This document shows positions 20,752-32,200 of a stretch of DNA of 57,294 bases, piece by piece. Position 1 is the stretch's first letter. Each line of letters opens with the position of its first letter. A program made the translations under genes and the position numbers. The notes below the pieces were generated by a model, which saw only the letters and a list, made by a program, of their open reading frames with translations, did not search any database and was not told the DNA's origin. Source of the stretch: Bacillus sp. ISL-34. Lineage in GTDB: Bacteria; Bacillota; Bacilli; Bacillales; DSM-1321. The stretch covers positions 1-57,294 of the forward strand of contig NZ_JAGGQJ010000027.1 in the NCBI RefSeq assembly GCF_018613325.1. Reading direction: 5' to 3'.

Positions 20752-22125
20752 ATGAGTAATCGCTATGCAATAATATTGGCCGCTGGGCAAGGTACTAGGA
20801 TGAAATCTAAGCTTTATAAGGTTTTGCACCCTGTTTGCGGGAAACCAATGGTACAACATGTTATCGATCAAGTCAATCAACTTCAAATAGAAGATATTGT
20901 AACAGTCATCGGCCATGGAGCTGAAAAGGTTCAAGAACAACTTGGTGATTCATGCAAGTATGCCTTACAAGAACAGCAATTAGGTACGGCACATGCGGTA
21001 ATGCAAGCGGAAAGCGTTTTATCCGTAAAAAGTGGTACGACCCTTGTTATTTGCGGTGATACGCCTCTGATTAAAGCGGAAACGATGAAAGAGCTTATAG
21101 CATTGCATGAGCAAAGTCAGGCGAAAGCAACAATCTTAACAGCATATGCAGATAACCCTGCTGGCTATGGAAGGGTCCTTCGCGGTGAAGGCGGACTTGT
21201 AGAAAAAATCGTCGAGCATAAGGATGCCTCTGATGAAGAAAGATATGTTAAGGAAATAAATACCGGTACATATTGCTTCGATAATCAAGCATTGTTTAGC
21301 GCGCTGAAAAAGGTTTCAAATGAAAATGTCCAGGGGGAATATTACTTACCGGATGTTATTGAAATCTTAAAACAGGAAGGCGAAGTGGTGACGGCCTTCC
21401 AATCCAGTGATTTCGAAGAAACATTGGGTGTGAATGACCGTGTGGCTTTATCGCAGGCTGAGCAAGTTTTACGGAAACGCATCAATGAAACGCATATGAG
21501 GAATGGTGTAACGATCATCGATCCGCTTACTACGTTCATTGAAGCTGATGTACAAATCGGGCAGGATACAGTCATTAACCCTGGGTCATTCATTAAAGGA
21601 AAAAGTATTATCGGGCAGGATTGCTTAATTGGTCCGAATACGGAAATCAGTAATTGTGAAATTGGTGATGGAACGGAAGTCCTCCAATCGGTTGTACACG
21701 AAAGCAGTATTGGAAGTTTTGTAAAAATCGGTCCATTCGCACATGTTAGACCTCAATCTGATATTAAGGATTCCGTTAAGATTGGTAATTTTGTCGAAAT
21801 TAAAAAGACCGTTTTTGGCAAAGGAAGCAAGGCCTCACATTTGAGTTATATTGGTGATGCAGAGGTTGGGGAGAATGTTAATATAGGCTGCGGATCTATT
21901 ACCGTGAATTACGACGGTAAAAATAAATATTTGACGAAGATTGAAGACAATGTTTTCATAGGCTGCAATTCTAATCTAGTTGCACCTGTGACGGTAGGAG
22001 AAGGAGCATATGTAGCTGCTGGGTCAACCATCACGCATGATGTACCGCAGGAAGCACTATCCGTTGCTAGGGCTCGTCAAGTTAACAAAGAAGATTATGT
22101 CAAGAATTTGAAATTTAATAAATAA
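20752..22125 (+). CDS. glmU: Bifunctional UDP-N-acetylglucosamine pyrophosphorylase / GlcN-1-P acetyltransferase
   Basis: 457 residues (456 in B. subtilis, gcaD). Makes UDP-GlcNAc for peptidoglycan and teichoic acids. N-terminal nucleotidyltransferase domain (1-230) with [11 protein letters not shown] and CGDTPL; C-terminal left-handed beta-helix (about 250-440) of hexapeptide repeats such as [13 protein letters not shown], with the acetyltransferase histidine region [19 protein letters not shown] precedes ATG. prs follows after 15 nt. Confidence 0.98.
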   Translation: MSNRYAIILAAGQGTRMKSKLYKVLHPVCGKPMVQHVIDQVNQLQIEDIVTVIGHGAEKVQEQLGDSCKYALQEQQLGTAHAVMQAESVLSVKSGTTLVICGDTPLIKAETMKELIALHEQSQAKATILTAYADNPAGYGRVLRGEGGLVEKIVEHKDASDEERYVKEINTGTYCFDNQALFSALKKVSNENVQGEYYLPDVIEILKQEGEVVTAFQSSDFEETLGVNDRVALSQAEQVLRKRINETHMRNGVTIIDPLTTFIEADVQIGQDTVINPGSFIKGKSIIGQDCLIGPNTEISNCEIGDGTEVLQSVVHESSIGSFVKIGPFAHVRPQSDIKDSVKIGNFVEIKKTVFGKGSKASHLSYIGDAEVGENVNIGCGSITVNYDGKNKYLTKIEDNVFIGCNSNLVAPVTVGEGAYVAAGSTITHDVPQEALSVARARQVNKEDYVKNLKFNK

Positions 22126-22140
22126 CCGACGGAGGTCATC

Positions 22141-23094
22141 ATGTCAAATCAGTATTTAGATCCTAATTTAAAAGTATTCTCTTTAAATTCAAACTTCGAT
22201 TTAGCTCAGGAAATTGCTGCTGCAATCGGTGTTGAACTTGGAAAATGTAGCGTAACAAGTTTCAGTGACGGTGAAGTTCAGATTAATATTGAAGAAAGCA
22301 TTCGTGGCTGTGACGTATACGTAATCCAATCAACAAGCCAACCAGTCAATGAAAATTTAATGGAACTTTTAATTATGATCGATGCTCTTAAACGTGCTTC
22401 AGCTAAAACGATCAATATTGTAATGCCATATTACGGTTATGCCCGACAAGATCGTAAAGCGCGTGCGCGTGAACCGATTACAGCTAAACTTGTCGCAAAT
22501 CTTTTAGAAACGGCTGGTGCCCACCGTGTAATCACATTAGATCTTCACGCACCACAAATTCAAGGTTTCTTCGATATTCTGATCGATCACCTTGTTGCTG
22601 TTCCGATTTTAGCTGATTTCTTCAAGGAAAAAGATTTAAGTGATATCGTCATCGTTTCCCCAGATCATGGTGGTGTAACACGTGCCCGTAAAATGGCCGA
22701 TCGCCTAAAAGCGCCGATCGCCATTATCGATAAGCGCCGCCCAAGACCGAACGTGGCTGAAGTCATGAACATCATTGGTAATATTGAAGGGAAGACAGCA
22801 ATACTGATTGATGACATCATCGATACTGCAGGAACTATTACACTTGCGGCCAATGCCCTTGTGGAGAATGGCGCTAAAGCAGTGTACGCTTGTTGTACAC
22901 ACCCAGTCCTTTCAGGTCCTGCCATCGAAAGGATTCAAAATTCAACGATTAAGGAATTGGTCGTGACTAACTCGATTGCCCTATCTGAAGATAAGAAAAT
23001 CGATAAAATTGTTGGACTTTCTGTAGCACCTTTGATTGCAGAGGCAATTATTCGTGTGCATGAGGAACAATCAGTCAGCACATTATTCGATTGA
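22141..23094 (+). CDS. prs: Ribose-phosphate pyrophosphokinase
   Basis: 317 residues, as in B. subtilis. Makes PRPP from ribose-5-phosphate and ATP for nucleotides, His, Trp and NAD. Motifs: [32 protein letters not shown] (ATP loop), [12 protein letters not shown] and the PRPP loop [25 protein letters not shown] before ATG 22141. The PRPP sensor PurR is encoded 3 kb upstream. In B. subtilis ctc follows directly; here the ssu operon intervenes. Confidence 0.98.
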   Translation: MSNQYLDPNLKVFSLNSNFDLAQEIAAAIGVELGKCSVTSFSDGEVQINIEESIRGCDVYVIQSTSQPVNENLMELLIMIDALKRASAKTINIVMPYYGYARQDRKARAREPITAKLVANLLETAGAHRVITLDLHAPQIQGFFDILIDHLVAVPILADFFKEKDLSDIVIVSPDHGGVTRARKMADRLKAPIAIIDKRRPRPNVAEVMNIIGNIEGKTAILIDDIIDTAGTITLAANALVENGAKAVYACCTHPVLSGPAIERIQNSTIKELVVTNSIALSEDKKIDKIVGLSVAPLIAEAIIRVHEEQSVSTLFD

Positions 23095-23104
23095 TAACAA
23101 AATA

Positions 23105-23146
23105 AACGAAAACACGGCGGGCCTTCAGGCTCGCCGTATTTTCGTT
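23105..23146 (+). terminator. glmU-prs terminator
   Basis: ACGAAAA-CGGCG-GCCT pairs with AGGC-CGCCG-TTTTCGT around a TC loop: a long, strong stem. It separates prs from the inserted ssu operon. Confidence 0.85.
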
Positions 23147-23176
23147 GAAAAGTTTCAGAAAATATTTAATTCTTAG

Positions 23177-23205
23177 TTGACAGATGTGAATAGTAATAAT
23201 AAAAT
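23177..23205 (+). promoter_or_regulatory. ssu operon promoter
   Basis: TTGACA, 17 nt, TAAAAT. A start near 23212 gives a leader of about 190 nt before ssuA. Confidence 0.75.
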
Positions 23206-23285
23206 GGCTATACAAATCCAATTAATATTGAATGAAAAACTGTACTAACGCAAATGCATACTGGTTAACGCCGATCGGACTACCG

Positions 23286-23370
23286 AAGGCTCCTTTTCAC
23301 TTACCAATAGAACATTAGGCATCATTTTGCCCTATTGTCCTACTGGTGAAGGAAAGGAGCCTTTTATTTT
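23286..23370 (+). promoter_or_regulatory. Large leader hairpin / candidate attenuator of ssuADCB
   Basis: AAGGCTCCTTT (23286-23296) pairs perfectly with AAAGGAGCCTT (23353-23363), followed by TTATTTTTAT. Inside lie CAATAG/CTATTG and GGC/GCC pairings, so the whole 78-nt element can fold as one arm. It is placed between promoter and ssuA, where an intrinsic terminator would stop transcription before the operon. I do not recognise an S-box or T-box core. Confidence 0.55.
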
Positions 23371-23402
23371 TATATAAATAGTTTAAGAAGGGTGTGCAGA
23401 AT

Positions 23403-24383
23403 ATGAAGAAAAAACGAAAGATATGGCTGCTGTCCATCTTCAGCATCTTCATGCTGATAGTAAGTGCATGTGGGCAGGAAAAGAACAGTTCCACAAGTGC
23501 TGACGCAAAAGAATCAGATAAAACCATCCGAATCGGTTATCAAAAATTCGGGACATTAAATATTTTAAAATCAAAAGGGGATCTGGAAACACATTTAAAA
23601 GAAGTGGGATATACCGTCGATTGGACTGAATTCCCTGCAGGACCTCAGCTGCTTGAAGCCTTGAATGTCGGCAGCCTTGATTTTGGGCACACAGGGGAGG
23701 CACCGCCGATATTTGCACAGGCAGCCAAGGCTCCGCTTGTCTATATTGCCAATCAACCGGCAAACCCATCAGGTGAGGCTATAGTCGTACAAAAGGATTC
23801 ACCCATTAAAAATGTGAAAGATTTAAAGGGAAAGAAGGTTGGTTTGAATAAAGGTTCCAATGTTCATTATCTATTGGTAAAAGCTTTAGAGGAAGCAGGA
23901 CTTGCTCTTGATGATATTACCCCGGTTTACTTACCGCCGGCAGATGCGAGGGCTGCTTTTGAAGGAAACCAAATTGATGCCTGGGTAATATGGGATCCAT
24001 TTTTATCAGCGGCGGAATTGGAACTTGAAACGAAAACGATCCGGGATGGAGAAGGACTGGTGGCGAATCGTGAATTCTTCTTGGCAACTGATTACTTTGC
24101 CGATAATGAAGAGGCTTTGAAGATTATCAAAGAAGAACTGACAAAGGCTGATAAATGGATTGAAGAGAACCCAAGAGATGTTGCTGAGTTTCTATCTCCG
24201 GAAATTGGCATGAGTGTTGAGGCATTGGAAAAAACACTAAATAGAAAAGAATATGGACTTGAGCAGATTTCCAATACCGTTTTGGATGATCAACAAAAGA
24301 TTGCCGATACTTTTTACAATCTTAAATTAATCCCAAGCAAGATTAATATTCTGGATGCTTCAGCAGATCTTAAAAAACATTAA
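23403..24383 (+). CDS. ssuA: Sulfonate ABC transporter substrate-binding lipoprotein
   Basis: 326 residues. Lipoprotein signal with lipobox VSAC (lipidated Cys23), then a type II periplasmic-binding fold. [37 protein letters not shown] and [13 protein letters not shown] are typical of the SsuA/NrtA family that captures alkanesulfonates. GTG 23394 opens the frame, but AAGGGTG is correctly spaced for ATG 23403. First gene of ssuA-ssuD-ssuC-ssuB. The exact ligand (alkanesulfonate, taurine) is inferred from the linked monooxygenase. Confidence 0.93.
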   Translation: MKKKRKIWLLSIFSIFMLIVSACGQEKNSSTSADAKESDKTIRIGYQKFGTLNILKSKGDLETHLKEVGYTVDWTEFPAGPQLLEALNVGSLDFGHTGEAPPIFAQAAKAPLVYIANQPANPSGEAIVVQKDSPIKNVKDLKGKKVGLNKGSNVHYLLVKALEEAGLALDDITPVYLPPADARAAFEGNQIDAWVIWDPFLSAAELELETKTIRDGEGLVANREFFLATDYFADNEEALKIIKEELTKADKWIEENPRDVAEFLSPEIGMSVEALEKTLNRKEYGLEQISNTVLDDQQKIADTFYNLKLIPSKINILDASADLKKH

Positions 24384-24396
24384 GGGGGAATTACAA

Positions 24397-25569
24397 ATGA
24401 AAGTTTTTTGGTTTTTACCATCTCACGGGGAAAGTCGCTATTTAGGATCAACAAAGGGAGGACGAGCAATCACGCTTCCTTATTTAAAACAAATAGCACA
24501 GGCTGTCGATCATTTGGGATTTGAAGGAGCTTTGCTTCCGACGGGAAGGTCTTGTGAGGATGCATGGGTAGTGGGTTCTTCATTGATTTCCGCAACGGAA
24601 AGAATGAAATTTCTAGTTGCGATCCGACCAGGTTTAATGTCGCCAACCTTGGCTGCCAGGATGGCCTCGAGCTTCGACCGGCTGTCGAATGGACGACTCT
24701 TGATCAATGTAGTAACTGGAGGGGACCCGGTCGAATTGGCCGGTGATGGCGTATTTCTGGATCATAAGGAACGATATGGGCAAACAGATGAATTTCTTGA
24801 TATCTGGAGAAAGGAAATGTCCGGGGGTAAAGTGGACTTTGAAGGGGAGCACCTAAAGGTCGAAGGCGGGGATATCCTGCTGCCACCTGTACAAAAACCG
24901 TACCCACCACTCTATTTCGGAGGTTCATCCGGTCCGGCCATCGATATATCAGGAAAGCATATTGATGTGTACTTGACCTGGGGTGAGCCCTTGGTGCAAG
25001 TTGCAGAAAAAATTGAAAAGGTACGTAAAAAGGCAGCAGAATATGGACGTGAGGTCAGGTTTGGCATAAGGATGCATGTCATTGTAAGAGAAACGGAAGA
25101 AGAAGCTTGGCAGGCAGCGGAGGAACTCATTAAATATGTGGATGACGAAATGATTGAAAATTCGCAAAAGATTTTCAAGAGATTTGATTCAGTGGGCCAG
25201 AAGCGGATGTCGCAACTCCATAACGGAAACAGGGATTCGCTTGAAATCAGCCCTAACCTATGGGCAGGTGTAGGTCTTGTGCGCGGGGGAGCCGGCACGG
25301 CACTAGTCGGGAGTGCAGAAAATGTTGCTGCCAGAATGAAGGAATATGAAGAAATCGGAATAGAATCCTTTGTTTTATCTGGATACCCTCATCTTGAAGA
25401 AGCGTACAGAGTTGCGGAATTATTATTCCCATTACTCCCTGTTGATCGGCTGCAAGGTCCCGTTTCAAAAGCTACGAGCCCATTCGGGGAAATACTGGCT
25501 AATGACCACTACCCTACAAAAGGAAGTGAAATTGAAGATGCAGAAAAAGTTAAACAAAAAGTTCAATAG
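24397..25569 (+). CDS. ssuD: FMNH2-dependent alkanesulfonate monooxygenase
   Basis: 390 residues, luciferase-like flavin monooxygenase that desulfonates C2-C10 alkanesulfonates to aldehyde and sulfite. [47 protein letters not shown] and the C-terminal [14 protein letters not shown] are all SsuD hallmarks. ATG 24397 follows AAGGGGGAA; the longer frame from 24355 lies inside ssuA. No ssuE-type FMN reductase is in the window, so reduced flavin must come from elsewhere. Sulfite released here can feed cysteine synthesis (cysK is about 25 kb downstream). Confidence 0.96.
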   Translation: MKVFWFLPSHGESRYLGSTKGGRAITLPYLKQIAQAVDHLGFEGALLPTGRSCEDAWVVGSSLISATERMKFLVAIRPGLMSPTLAARMASSFDRLSNGRLLINVVTGGDPVELAGDGVFLDHKERYGQTDEFLDIWRKEMSGGKVDFEGEHLKVEGGDILLPPVQKPYPPLYFGGSSGPAIDISGKHIDVYLTWGEPLVQVAEKIEKVRKKAAEYGREVRFGIRMHVIVRETEEEAWQAAEELIKYVDDEMIENSQKIFKRFDSVGQKRMSQLHNGNRDSLEISPNLWAGVGLVRGGAGTALVGSAENVAARMKEYEEIGIESFVLSGYPHLEEAYRVAELLFPLLPVDRLQGPVSKATSPFGEILANDHYPTKGSEIEDAEKVKQKVQ

Positions 25570-26317
25570 GTTCCACCTCATATCATGGCTTGTGCCCATT
25601 CTCCTTTTGGCAACTTGGCAGCTGCTGTCTTTGTGGGGGATTTTGTCGGATCGGATATTGCCTGCCCCGACTGAAGTGTTTCAAGCAGCTGTCGCTTTAT
25701 TGGGGACAGGTGAACTTATTGATTTCATCGGCATCAGTGCTCAGCGTGCCTTCATCGGCTTTTTAATAGGCGGGATCATTGGTTTTGTACTGGGTTTATT
25801 AAATGGATTATCATCCATTGCTGAAACCTTATTCGATACCTCGCTTCAGATGTTGCGTAACATTCCGCATTTAGCTTTAATACCGCTAGTGATTCTATGG
25901 TTTGGTATAGAAGAAGAAGCGAAAATCCTCCTTGTCGCTTTAGGGGTTCTGTTTCCTATCTATTTAAATACATTTCATGGAGTGAAATCGGTGGATAAGG
26001 GATTAATCGAAGCGGCGAGGGTTTATGGGTTAAGTGGTTTTTCTTTATTCTGGAATGTGATCCTCCCTGCAGCCTTTCCATCCATTTTGGTGGGTATCCG
26101 CTTCTCCCTTGGAATCATGTGGGTCACATTAATTGTCGCAGAAACAATATCCGCCAATTCCGGAATAGGATATATGGCCATGAATGCCCGGGAATTCATG
26201 AGGATGGATATTGTTGTTCTCAGTATTCTCTTATATGCCTTATTGGGGAAAATATCAGACGTTGCAGCCAAAATGATTGAAAAAAGATGCTTAAAGTGGC
26301 ATTCATCATACCAATGA
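25538..26317 (+). CDS. ssuC: Sulfonate ABC transporter permease
   Basis: 259 residues with about six membrane helices; BPD-type permease with the EAA loop around [23 protein letters not shown] 25538 is chosen because it follows AAAGGAAGTGA; it overlaps the end of ssuD by 32 nt, which explains the longer open frame seen from 25370. Pairs with ssuB (ATPase) and ssuA (binding protein). Confidence 0.92.
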   Translation: MQKKLNKKFNRFHLISWLVPILLLATWQLLSLWGILSDRILPAPTEVFQAAVALLGTGELIDFIGISAQRAFIGFLIGGIIGFVLGLLNGLSSIAETLFDTSLQMLRNIPHLALIPLVILWFGIEEEAKILLVALGVLFPIYLNTFHGVKSVDKGLIEAARVYGLSGFSLFWNVILPAAFPSILVGIRFSLGIMWVTLIVAETISANSGIGYMAMNAREFMRMDIVVLSILLYALLGKISDVAAKMIEKRCLKWHSSYQ

Positions 26318-26330
26318 GGAGGTCATTTAT

Positions 26331-27083
26331 ATGAAAAATGGAAATTCGTTGGAGTTGCAGAGTGTAAGAAAGGACTTTGGCGAGTTTGAAGTATTAAAGG
26401 GAATGGACCTCACTTTTAAAAAAGGGGAATTCGTAGCCATTGTCGGTAAGAGTGGATGTGGAAAGAGCACATTGCTTCGTCTTGTGGCAGGACTGGAAAA
26501 GCCGACGGGCGGGCAGATACTGGTGAATGGAAAGCCATTGAATGGATTAAATAAATCGTCACGTACGATGTTTCAGGATGGAAGGCTTTTTCCTTGGAAA
26601 AAAATCCTTGAAAATATCGGTGTCGGCTTGAAAGGGGATTGGAAGCCAAAGGCAATGGAATTATTGGAGCAAGTGGGTCTTGCTGATCGGGTAAATGATT
26701 GGCCATCCGTTTTATCAGGGGGGCAGAAACAAAGGGTGGCATTAGCGAGGGCATTGGTGAACCAACCTGACATTCTCCTCTTGGATGAGCCGTTAGGGGC
26801 ATTGGATGCTTTGACGAGAATTGGCATGCAAAGACTGATTGAGGAACTATGGAGAAAAAAGGACTTTACTGCCTTGCTTGTTACACATGATGTTGAAGAA
26901 GCCGTACTGCTTGCCGACCGTGTCATATTGATCGAAGAAGGCAAGGTTGTCATGAATAAGGAAATCAATCTGCCGAGACCACGGAAAAAGGATAGCATTC
27001 AATATTCATCACTAACAGCCCAAATTCTTAACCGGGTGATGCAAGTTGAGGTGGAAATGGAAAACAAAGCGATTCGCGCTTGA
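26331..27083 (+). CDS. ssuB: Sulfonate ABC transporter ATP-binding protein
   Basis: 250 residues. Walker A GKSGCGKST near residue 39, signature LSGGQKQR, Walker B ILLLDEPLGALD and switch His in THDVEEA. GAGGAGGTC precedes ATG; 13 nt from ssuC. Energises uptake by SsuC. Last gene of the operon. No clear terminator follows; the next 90 bp are AT-rich up to the ctc promoter. Confidence 0.94.
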   Translation: MKNGNSLELQSVRKDFGEFEVLKGMDLTFKKGEFVAIVGKSGCGKSTLLRLVAGLEKPTGGQILVNGKPLNGLNKSSRTMFQDGRLFPWKKILENIGVGLKGDWKPKAMELLEQVGLADRVNDWPSVLSGGQKQRVALARALVNQPDILLLDEPLGALDALTRIGMQRLIEELWRKKDFTALLVTHDVEEAVLLADRVILIEEGKVVMNKEINLPRPRKKDSIQYSSLTAQILNRVMQVEVEMENKAIRA

Positions 27084-27176
27084 ATTAGGGAAAAAATGAA
27101 AAAATATTTTGCGGCGAATTCCTATGTTTACCATATGTTTATTCTCTTCTTGCTCCCTTCGGATTTTACCTTTCAT

Positions 27177-27202
27177 GTTTAATGATTCACCATTTAGGGA
27201 AT
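27177..27202 (+). promoter_or_regulatory. sigma-B promoter of ctc
   Basis: GTTTAA, 14 nt, GGGAAT, a close match to the general-stress sigma-B consensus. ctc is the classic sigma-B gene in B. subtilis, and this element lies 50 nt before it. Confidence 0.82.
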
Positions 27203-27252
27203 TGTTAAATATAGAGAAACTTGTAAATTATATTTAGGAAGGCGGAGGATGT

Positions 27253-27891
27253 ATGAGTAATATATTAGCTGCAAAAGAACGTACGGATTCAAAACACTCT
27301 AATTTAAGGAATTTGAGAGAAAGCGGCGAAATCCCTGCGATAGTATATGGCAATAAAAGTGACAGTACGGCCATTTCAGTCAATAATATTGAGCTTCAAA
27401 AGACAATCAAGGAAATAGGCCGCAATGGCATCATTTCTTTGGACTTGGAAGGTAAGAGTTATAAAGTCATGCTCTCTGACTACCAAAAGGATCCAATAAA
27501 GAACTCCATTTATCATGCAGATTTTTTAATTGTAGATATGTCCGCCCAATTACAGGCACAAGTTCGCGTTAACCTTGTCGGTGTTTGTAAAGGCGTGAAA
27601 GACGGCGGTGTCCTTCAGCAGTCTCTTCATGAAGTGACGGTTACGGCTAAACCTAATGACATTCCTGACTCCATCGATGTTGACGTTACCGAACTTCAGG
27701 TAGGAGATACAATCTACATATCCGATATCCAAACGAATAAGCAAGTTAAAATCGACAACGATGGTGAAGAAGTCGTTGCATCTGTTTTGGCTCCTCGTCA
27801 GGAAGAGGAAATAAGTACAGGTGAACAGCAGGATGGCGGTATCCCTGAAAATGAAGAAGGCAGGGAAACCAAGGCATCACCAGAGTCATGA
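27253..27891 (+). CDS. ctc: General stress protein Ctc (bL25 family)
   Basis: 212 residues (204 in B. subtilis). Ribosomal protein bL25 of the TL5/Ctc type: N-terminal 5S-rRNA-binding domain (about 1-90) plus a C-terminal beta domain (about 95-180) and an acidic, disordered tail. Binds 5S rRNA in the 50S subunit, made under stress. GAAGGCGGAGGATGT before ATG 27253. Normally follows prs directly; here separated by ssuADCB but keeping its own sigma-B promoter. Confidence 0.95.
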   Translation: MSNILAAKERTDSKHSNLRNLRESGEIPAIVYGNKSDSTAISVNNIELQKTIKEIGRNGIISLDLEGKSYKVMLSDYQKDPIKNSIYHADFLIVDMSAQLQAQVRVNLVGVCKGVKDGGVLQQSLHEVTVTAKPNDIPDSIDVDVTELQVGDTIYISDIQTNKQVKIDNDGEEVVASVLAPRQEEEISTGEQQDGGIPENEEGRETKASPES

Positions 27892-27924
27892 TGCCGGGAT
27901 TAAACAAGTGAATCGTGATATAAT

Positions 27925-27955
27925 AGACGTAGCTCTTTACGAGTTACGTCTTTTC
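27925..27955 (+). terminator. ctc terminator
   Basis: AGACGTAGCTC/GAGTTACGTCT (one G-U) with a 5-nt loop and a short T run. Confidence 0.82.
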
Positions 27956-28151
27956 AATCTAGGGGTGCATCCATTTATACCGGACCATTTTTTTGCAATG
28001 GATTCCTTTAATTGGGATTTTTCCTAATTAGTTCTCCGGTCGCTTGCAGGCCAGCTTGAAATTAGGGTACTATTTTTCTAAGGTCAATGATCTTGGAAAA
28101 ACTTCGTCCCACCGTAACTCCCTAAATAACCGTAATGACGGAGTGTGAATC

Positions 28152-28712
28152 ATGAAAATTATTGTAGGGTTAGGGAACCCAGGTAAACAATATGAAAAAA
28201 CTCGGCATAACGTCGGATTTGAAGTAATAGATGAGTTATCCAAAAGATGGTCGATTCCACTTGATCAAGCAAAACATAAGGGAATCTATGGTGTAGGAAT
28301 GGTAAAGGGAGAAAAAGTTTTATTGCTTAAACCCTTAACCTACATGAATTTGTCAGGAGAATCCATTTCGGCTGTCATGCATTTCTTTAAGGTGGATATC
28401 GCGGATGTTGTCATTATATATGATGACCTTGATTTGCCACCAGGGAAGCTTCGCCTTCGTCAAAAAGGAAGTGCAGGCGGCCATAATGGGATAAAATCTT
28501 CAATTGCGCATTTGGGTACGCAAGAATTCAATCGAATCAGAATAGGCATTGGCCGCCCGATTGGCCGTATTCCGGTATCTGACTATGTGTTAGGGCGTTT
28601 TTCGCCTGAAGAATGGGATCATGTCGGTGCAATGATCGAAAAAAGCGCTGCTTCTTGTGAAGCCTGGTTGGAAAAACCATTTATACAGGTCATGAACGAA
28701 TATAACCAATAA
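28152..28712 (+). CDS. pth: Peptidyl-tRNA hydrolase
   Basis: 186 residues (188 in B. subtilis, spoVC). Frees tRNA from prematurely released peptidyl-tRNA; essential. [20 protein letters not shown] contains the catalytic His (residue 20); also [19 protein letters not shown] and [22 protein letters not shown] precedes ATG 28152. Followed by fin, as in B. subtilis. Confidence 0.97.
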   Translation: MKIIVGLGNPGKQYEKTRHNVGFEVIDELSKRWSIPLDQAKHKGIYGVGMVKGEKVLLLKPLTYMNLSGESISAVMHFFKVDIADVVIIYDDLDLPPGKLRLRQKGSAGGHNGIKSSIAHLGTQEFNRIRIGIGRPIGRIPVSDYVLGRFSPEEWDHVGAMIEKSAASCEAWLEKPFIQVMNEYNQ

Positions 28713-28817
28713 GCAGAGAGTAGATATAAGTAAAGAATAATATCTTCCTGTTTCGCTGAATAAAAACCCTCTACTTTTGTACATACTAACACTATTACTA
28801 AAATAGGGGGTTACCGA

Positions 28818-29048
28818 ATGGCTCTCCATTATCGATGCCGACATTGCGGAACTAAGCTGGGCTCAATAGAGGCACACTCACTGAGTACGGAGCAGTTAGG
28901 TTTTAATCAACTTACCGATGAAGAGCGACAAGAGATGATCGTTTATGATTCTGAAGGGGATATGCATGTAAGGGCGATATGTGAAGACTGTCATGAATCG
29001 CTGCAAAGAAACCCTGATTTATATGAAAACGATTATATTATTCATTAG
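28818..29048 (+). CDS. fin: Anti-sigma-F factor Fin (YabK)
   Basis: 76 residues, the same as B. subtilis Fin. Zinc-ribbon-like protein that displaces sigma-F from RNA polymerase, helping the forespore switch from sigma-F to sigma-G. Two Cys pairs: CRHCGTKLG near the start and CEDCHESL near residue 57. GGGGG precedes ATG 28818. I could not find a convincing sigma-F promoter in the 105 bp upstream. A separate terminator follows. Confidence 0.95.
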   Translation: MALHYRCRHCGTKLGSIEAHSLSTEQLGFNQLTDEERQEMIVYDSEGDMHVRAICEDCHESLQRNPDLYENDYIIH

Positions 29049-29057
29049 CGGGAGAGG

Positions 29058-29084
29058 GCTTTGGACAAAATCCAAAGCATTTTT
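29058..29084 (+). terminator. fin terminator
   Basis: Perfect GCTTTGGA/TCCAAAGC stem, 5-nt loop, then A and five T, 10 nt after fin. Confidence 0.88.
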
Positions 29085-29210
29085 CCGTTTTTCTGGAATA
29101 CCAAGGGCACATAAAATTGCCGTTAATAAAAAGGACGCTTGGTGAAATGGCCAAGTTCTAATACAAGGATTTCAAATGGTTTTCGCACGTTAAGAGAGGG
29201 GGGGAAGAAA

Positions 29211-32200
29211 ATGAATGGATTACAGAACTTGTTCTCCAAACAAGATGATGTTCATTCGTTAATAGCCGGCATCGATGAAGGACTTAAGGAGCAAATCGTC
29301 TCTGGTCTGACAGGTTCCTCGAGATCACTATTGCTGGCTTCCGTATATGAAAAGACGAATAGGCCTATTTTGCTAGTCACCCATAATTTATTGCAAGCAC
29401 AAAAATTCCATGAGGACTTATCCAGTTTCATTCCCGAGGAAGAATTATATATATATCCAGCCAATGAATTGATTGCGGCTGATTTGAGTGTAGCCAGCCC
29501 GGAATTAAGGGCCCAACGTGTAGAGGCATTGAACTTTTGGGCGGAGGGAAAGAAAGGGATTGTCATTGCGCCAATTCCCGGGGTTCGTCGTGTGCTTCCT
29601 CCAAAGGATATATGGAAGAGGCATCAGCTAGCGTTTAATTTAGGGGAAGACATCGAGCTTGAACCAACGCTCAATAAGTTCATTGCCATGGGGTATAACC
29701 GGTCTGAAATGGTTGCTTCTCCAGGTGAATTCAGTATCAGGGGCGGCATCATCGATATTTATCCGATCACCGAACCTAATCCAATACGAATTGAATTATT
29801 CGATACCGAAATAGATTCAATAAGGACTTTTTCAAGCGAAGATCAGCGATCTATCGAGAAACTCAAGAAAGTGACGATCGGTCCCGTCAGTGAGGCTTTG
29901 CTAGAGACGGAGCATATCGAAAGAATCATAACAAGGCTCGAGAGCGGATTAAGTAAAAGCTTGAAGAAACTTAAAGATGAGAAAACAAAGGAACAGCTGG
30001 TTCAAACGATCAGTTATGAGCTTGAACAGCTGAAAATGGGGAATAAACCCGACAAAATCTTTAAATACTTAAGTTTAGCGTATGAAGATCCAGCTAGTTT
30101 AATAGATTATTTACCGGTAAATGGTTTGGTTTTCTTGGATGAAATCAGTAGAATCCAGGAAATCAATGATTCTTTGGAAAAGGAAGAGGCTGGTTGGTAC
30201 ACGGACCTTTTAAGTCAGGGACAAATTATCCATGACATAAAATTGGCTCATCCCATGCAGGAATTAATAATGAAATCCAGCAGGCCGTTTGTATACCTTT
30301 CATTGTTTTTACGGCATGTGCCGCATACGAATCCTCAGAATATCCTGAATTTTGCCAGTAAACAAATGCAAAATTTCCACGGACAGATGAATGTGTTCAA
30401 AGCTGAACTGGAACGTTGGAAAAAAGGAAAATACACAGTCGTCATACTTGGACAGGATGAAGAACGGGTAAAAAAGCTGCATTCAGTTTTAGCCGATTAT
30501 GATATAGAGGCCGCTGAACTGTTTAATGCGAACAGCATCCTTCCCGGTAAAGTACAGATTTTACGCGGCAGTCTGAATAGCGGCTTTGAATTGCCTATGC
30601 AAAAATTCAGTATCATTACGGAAACGGAATTGTTTAATAAGAAATCAAAGAAATCGATACGGAGACAGAAACTATCGAATGCGGAGCGAATCAAGAGTTA
30701 TTCCGAACTGAAGATCGGTGATTATGTCGTTCATGTTAACCACGGTATCGGTAAATACTTGGGTATTGAGACCCTTACGATAAATGGGGTCCATAAAGAT
30801 TACCTGAATATCCGTTATCAAGCGGATGACAAATTGTATGTTCCTGTCGACCAGATTGATCTTGTCCAAAAATATGTCGGTTCTGAAGGAAAGGAGCCGA
30901 AGCTTTATAAGCTCGGCGGAACGGAATGGAAACGTGTCAAAAGTAAGGTCCAATCATCCGTTGAGAACATTGCCGATGATTTAATCAAGCTGTACGCAGA
31001 AAGAGAAGCGGCAAAGGGCTATGCCTTTTCACCTGATGGTGACATGCAGAGAGAATTCGAAACATCATTCGCTTATAACGAAACGGAAGATCAATTACGT
31101 TCCATAGTCGAAATCAAAAAGGATATGGAACGGGAACGGCCGATGGATCGTTTATTATGCGGCGATGTTGGATATGGGAAGACCGAGGTGGCCATCCGGG
31201 CCGCTTTTAAAGCCATAATGGATGGCAAACAAGTTGCATTCCTGGTTCCGACCACAATCCTCGCCCAGCAGCATTATGAAACATTAAGGGAGCGTTTTCA
31301 GGATTATCCGATTTCGATTGGTCTTATGAGCCGTTTCCGGACTAAAAAACAGCAAACGGAGACGATTAAAGGATTGAAGGCCGGCACGGTGGATATTGTG
31401 GTTGGCACGCATAGGATTTTATCCAAAGATATCGTGTACCGCGATTTGGGACTGCTTATCATTGATGAAGAACAGCGCTTTGGCGTTACACATAAGGAAA
31501 AGATCAAACGGTTAAAGACTAATGTCGATGTACTGACTTTGACTGCGACGCCGATTCCAAGGACCCTTCATATGTCGATGTTGGGCGTGAGGGATTTGTC
31601 CGTCATCGAAACGCCGCCTGAGAACCGGTTCCCAATCCAAACTTATGTCATGGAGTATAATGGCTCGTTGGTAACGGAAGCGATAGAACGGGAATTGGCC
31701 AGGGATGGTCAGGTTTATTTCCTTTACAATCGGGTAGAGGATATAGCAAGAAAAGCAGAAGAAATTTCCATGCTGGTGCCCGATGCCCGTGTCACCTATG
31801 CTCATGGGCAAATGACAGAGCAAGAACTGGAAGCCGTCATGTTCGGCTTTTTAGAAGGCGAATATGATGTTTTGGTAAGTACAACCATTATAGAGACGGG
31901 TGTTGATATCCCGAATGTCAATACGCTTATAGTGAATGAAGCGGATAGAATGGGACTTTCACAGCTCTATCAGCTGCGTGGCCGTGTAGGGCGATCCAAT
32001 CGAGTGGCATATGCATTCTTCACTTATAGGAAAGATAAAGTGTTGACGGAAGTGGCAGAAAAACGACTTCAGTCCATTAAGGAATTTACAGAATTGGGTT
32101 CAGGGTTCAAAATCGCGATGCGTGATTTATCCATCAGGGGAGCTGGAAACATTTTAGGGGCTCAACAACATGGCTTCATCGATTCAGTTGGTTTTGATCT

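Noticed and set aside
27821..28027. 68-codon plus-strand frame overlapping the end of ctc.
   Set aside because: Runs through the ctc terminator and has no ribosome site.
28777..28804. TTGTAC-16-TAAAAT before fin as a sigma-A promoter.
   Set aside because: Its start would fall at or after the fin ribosome site, so it could not make a translatable message.
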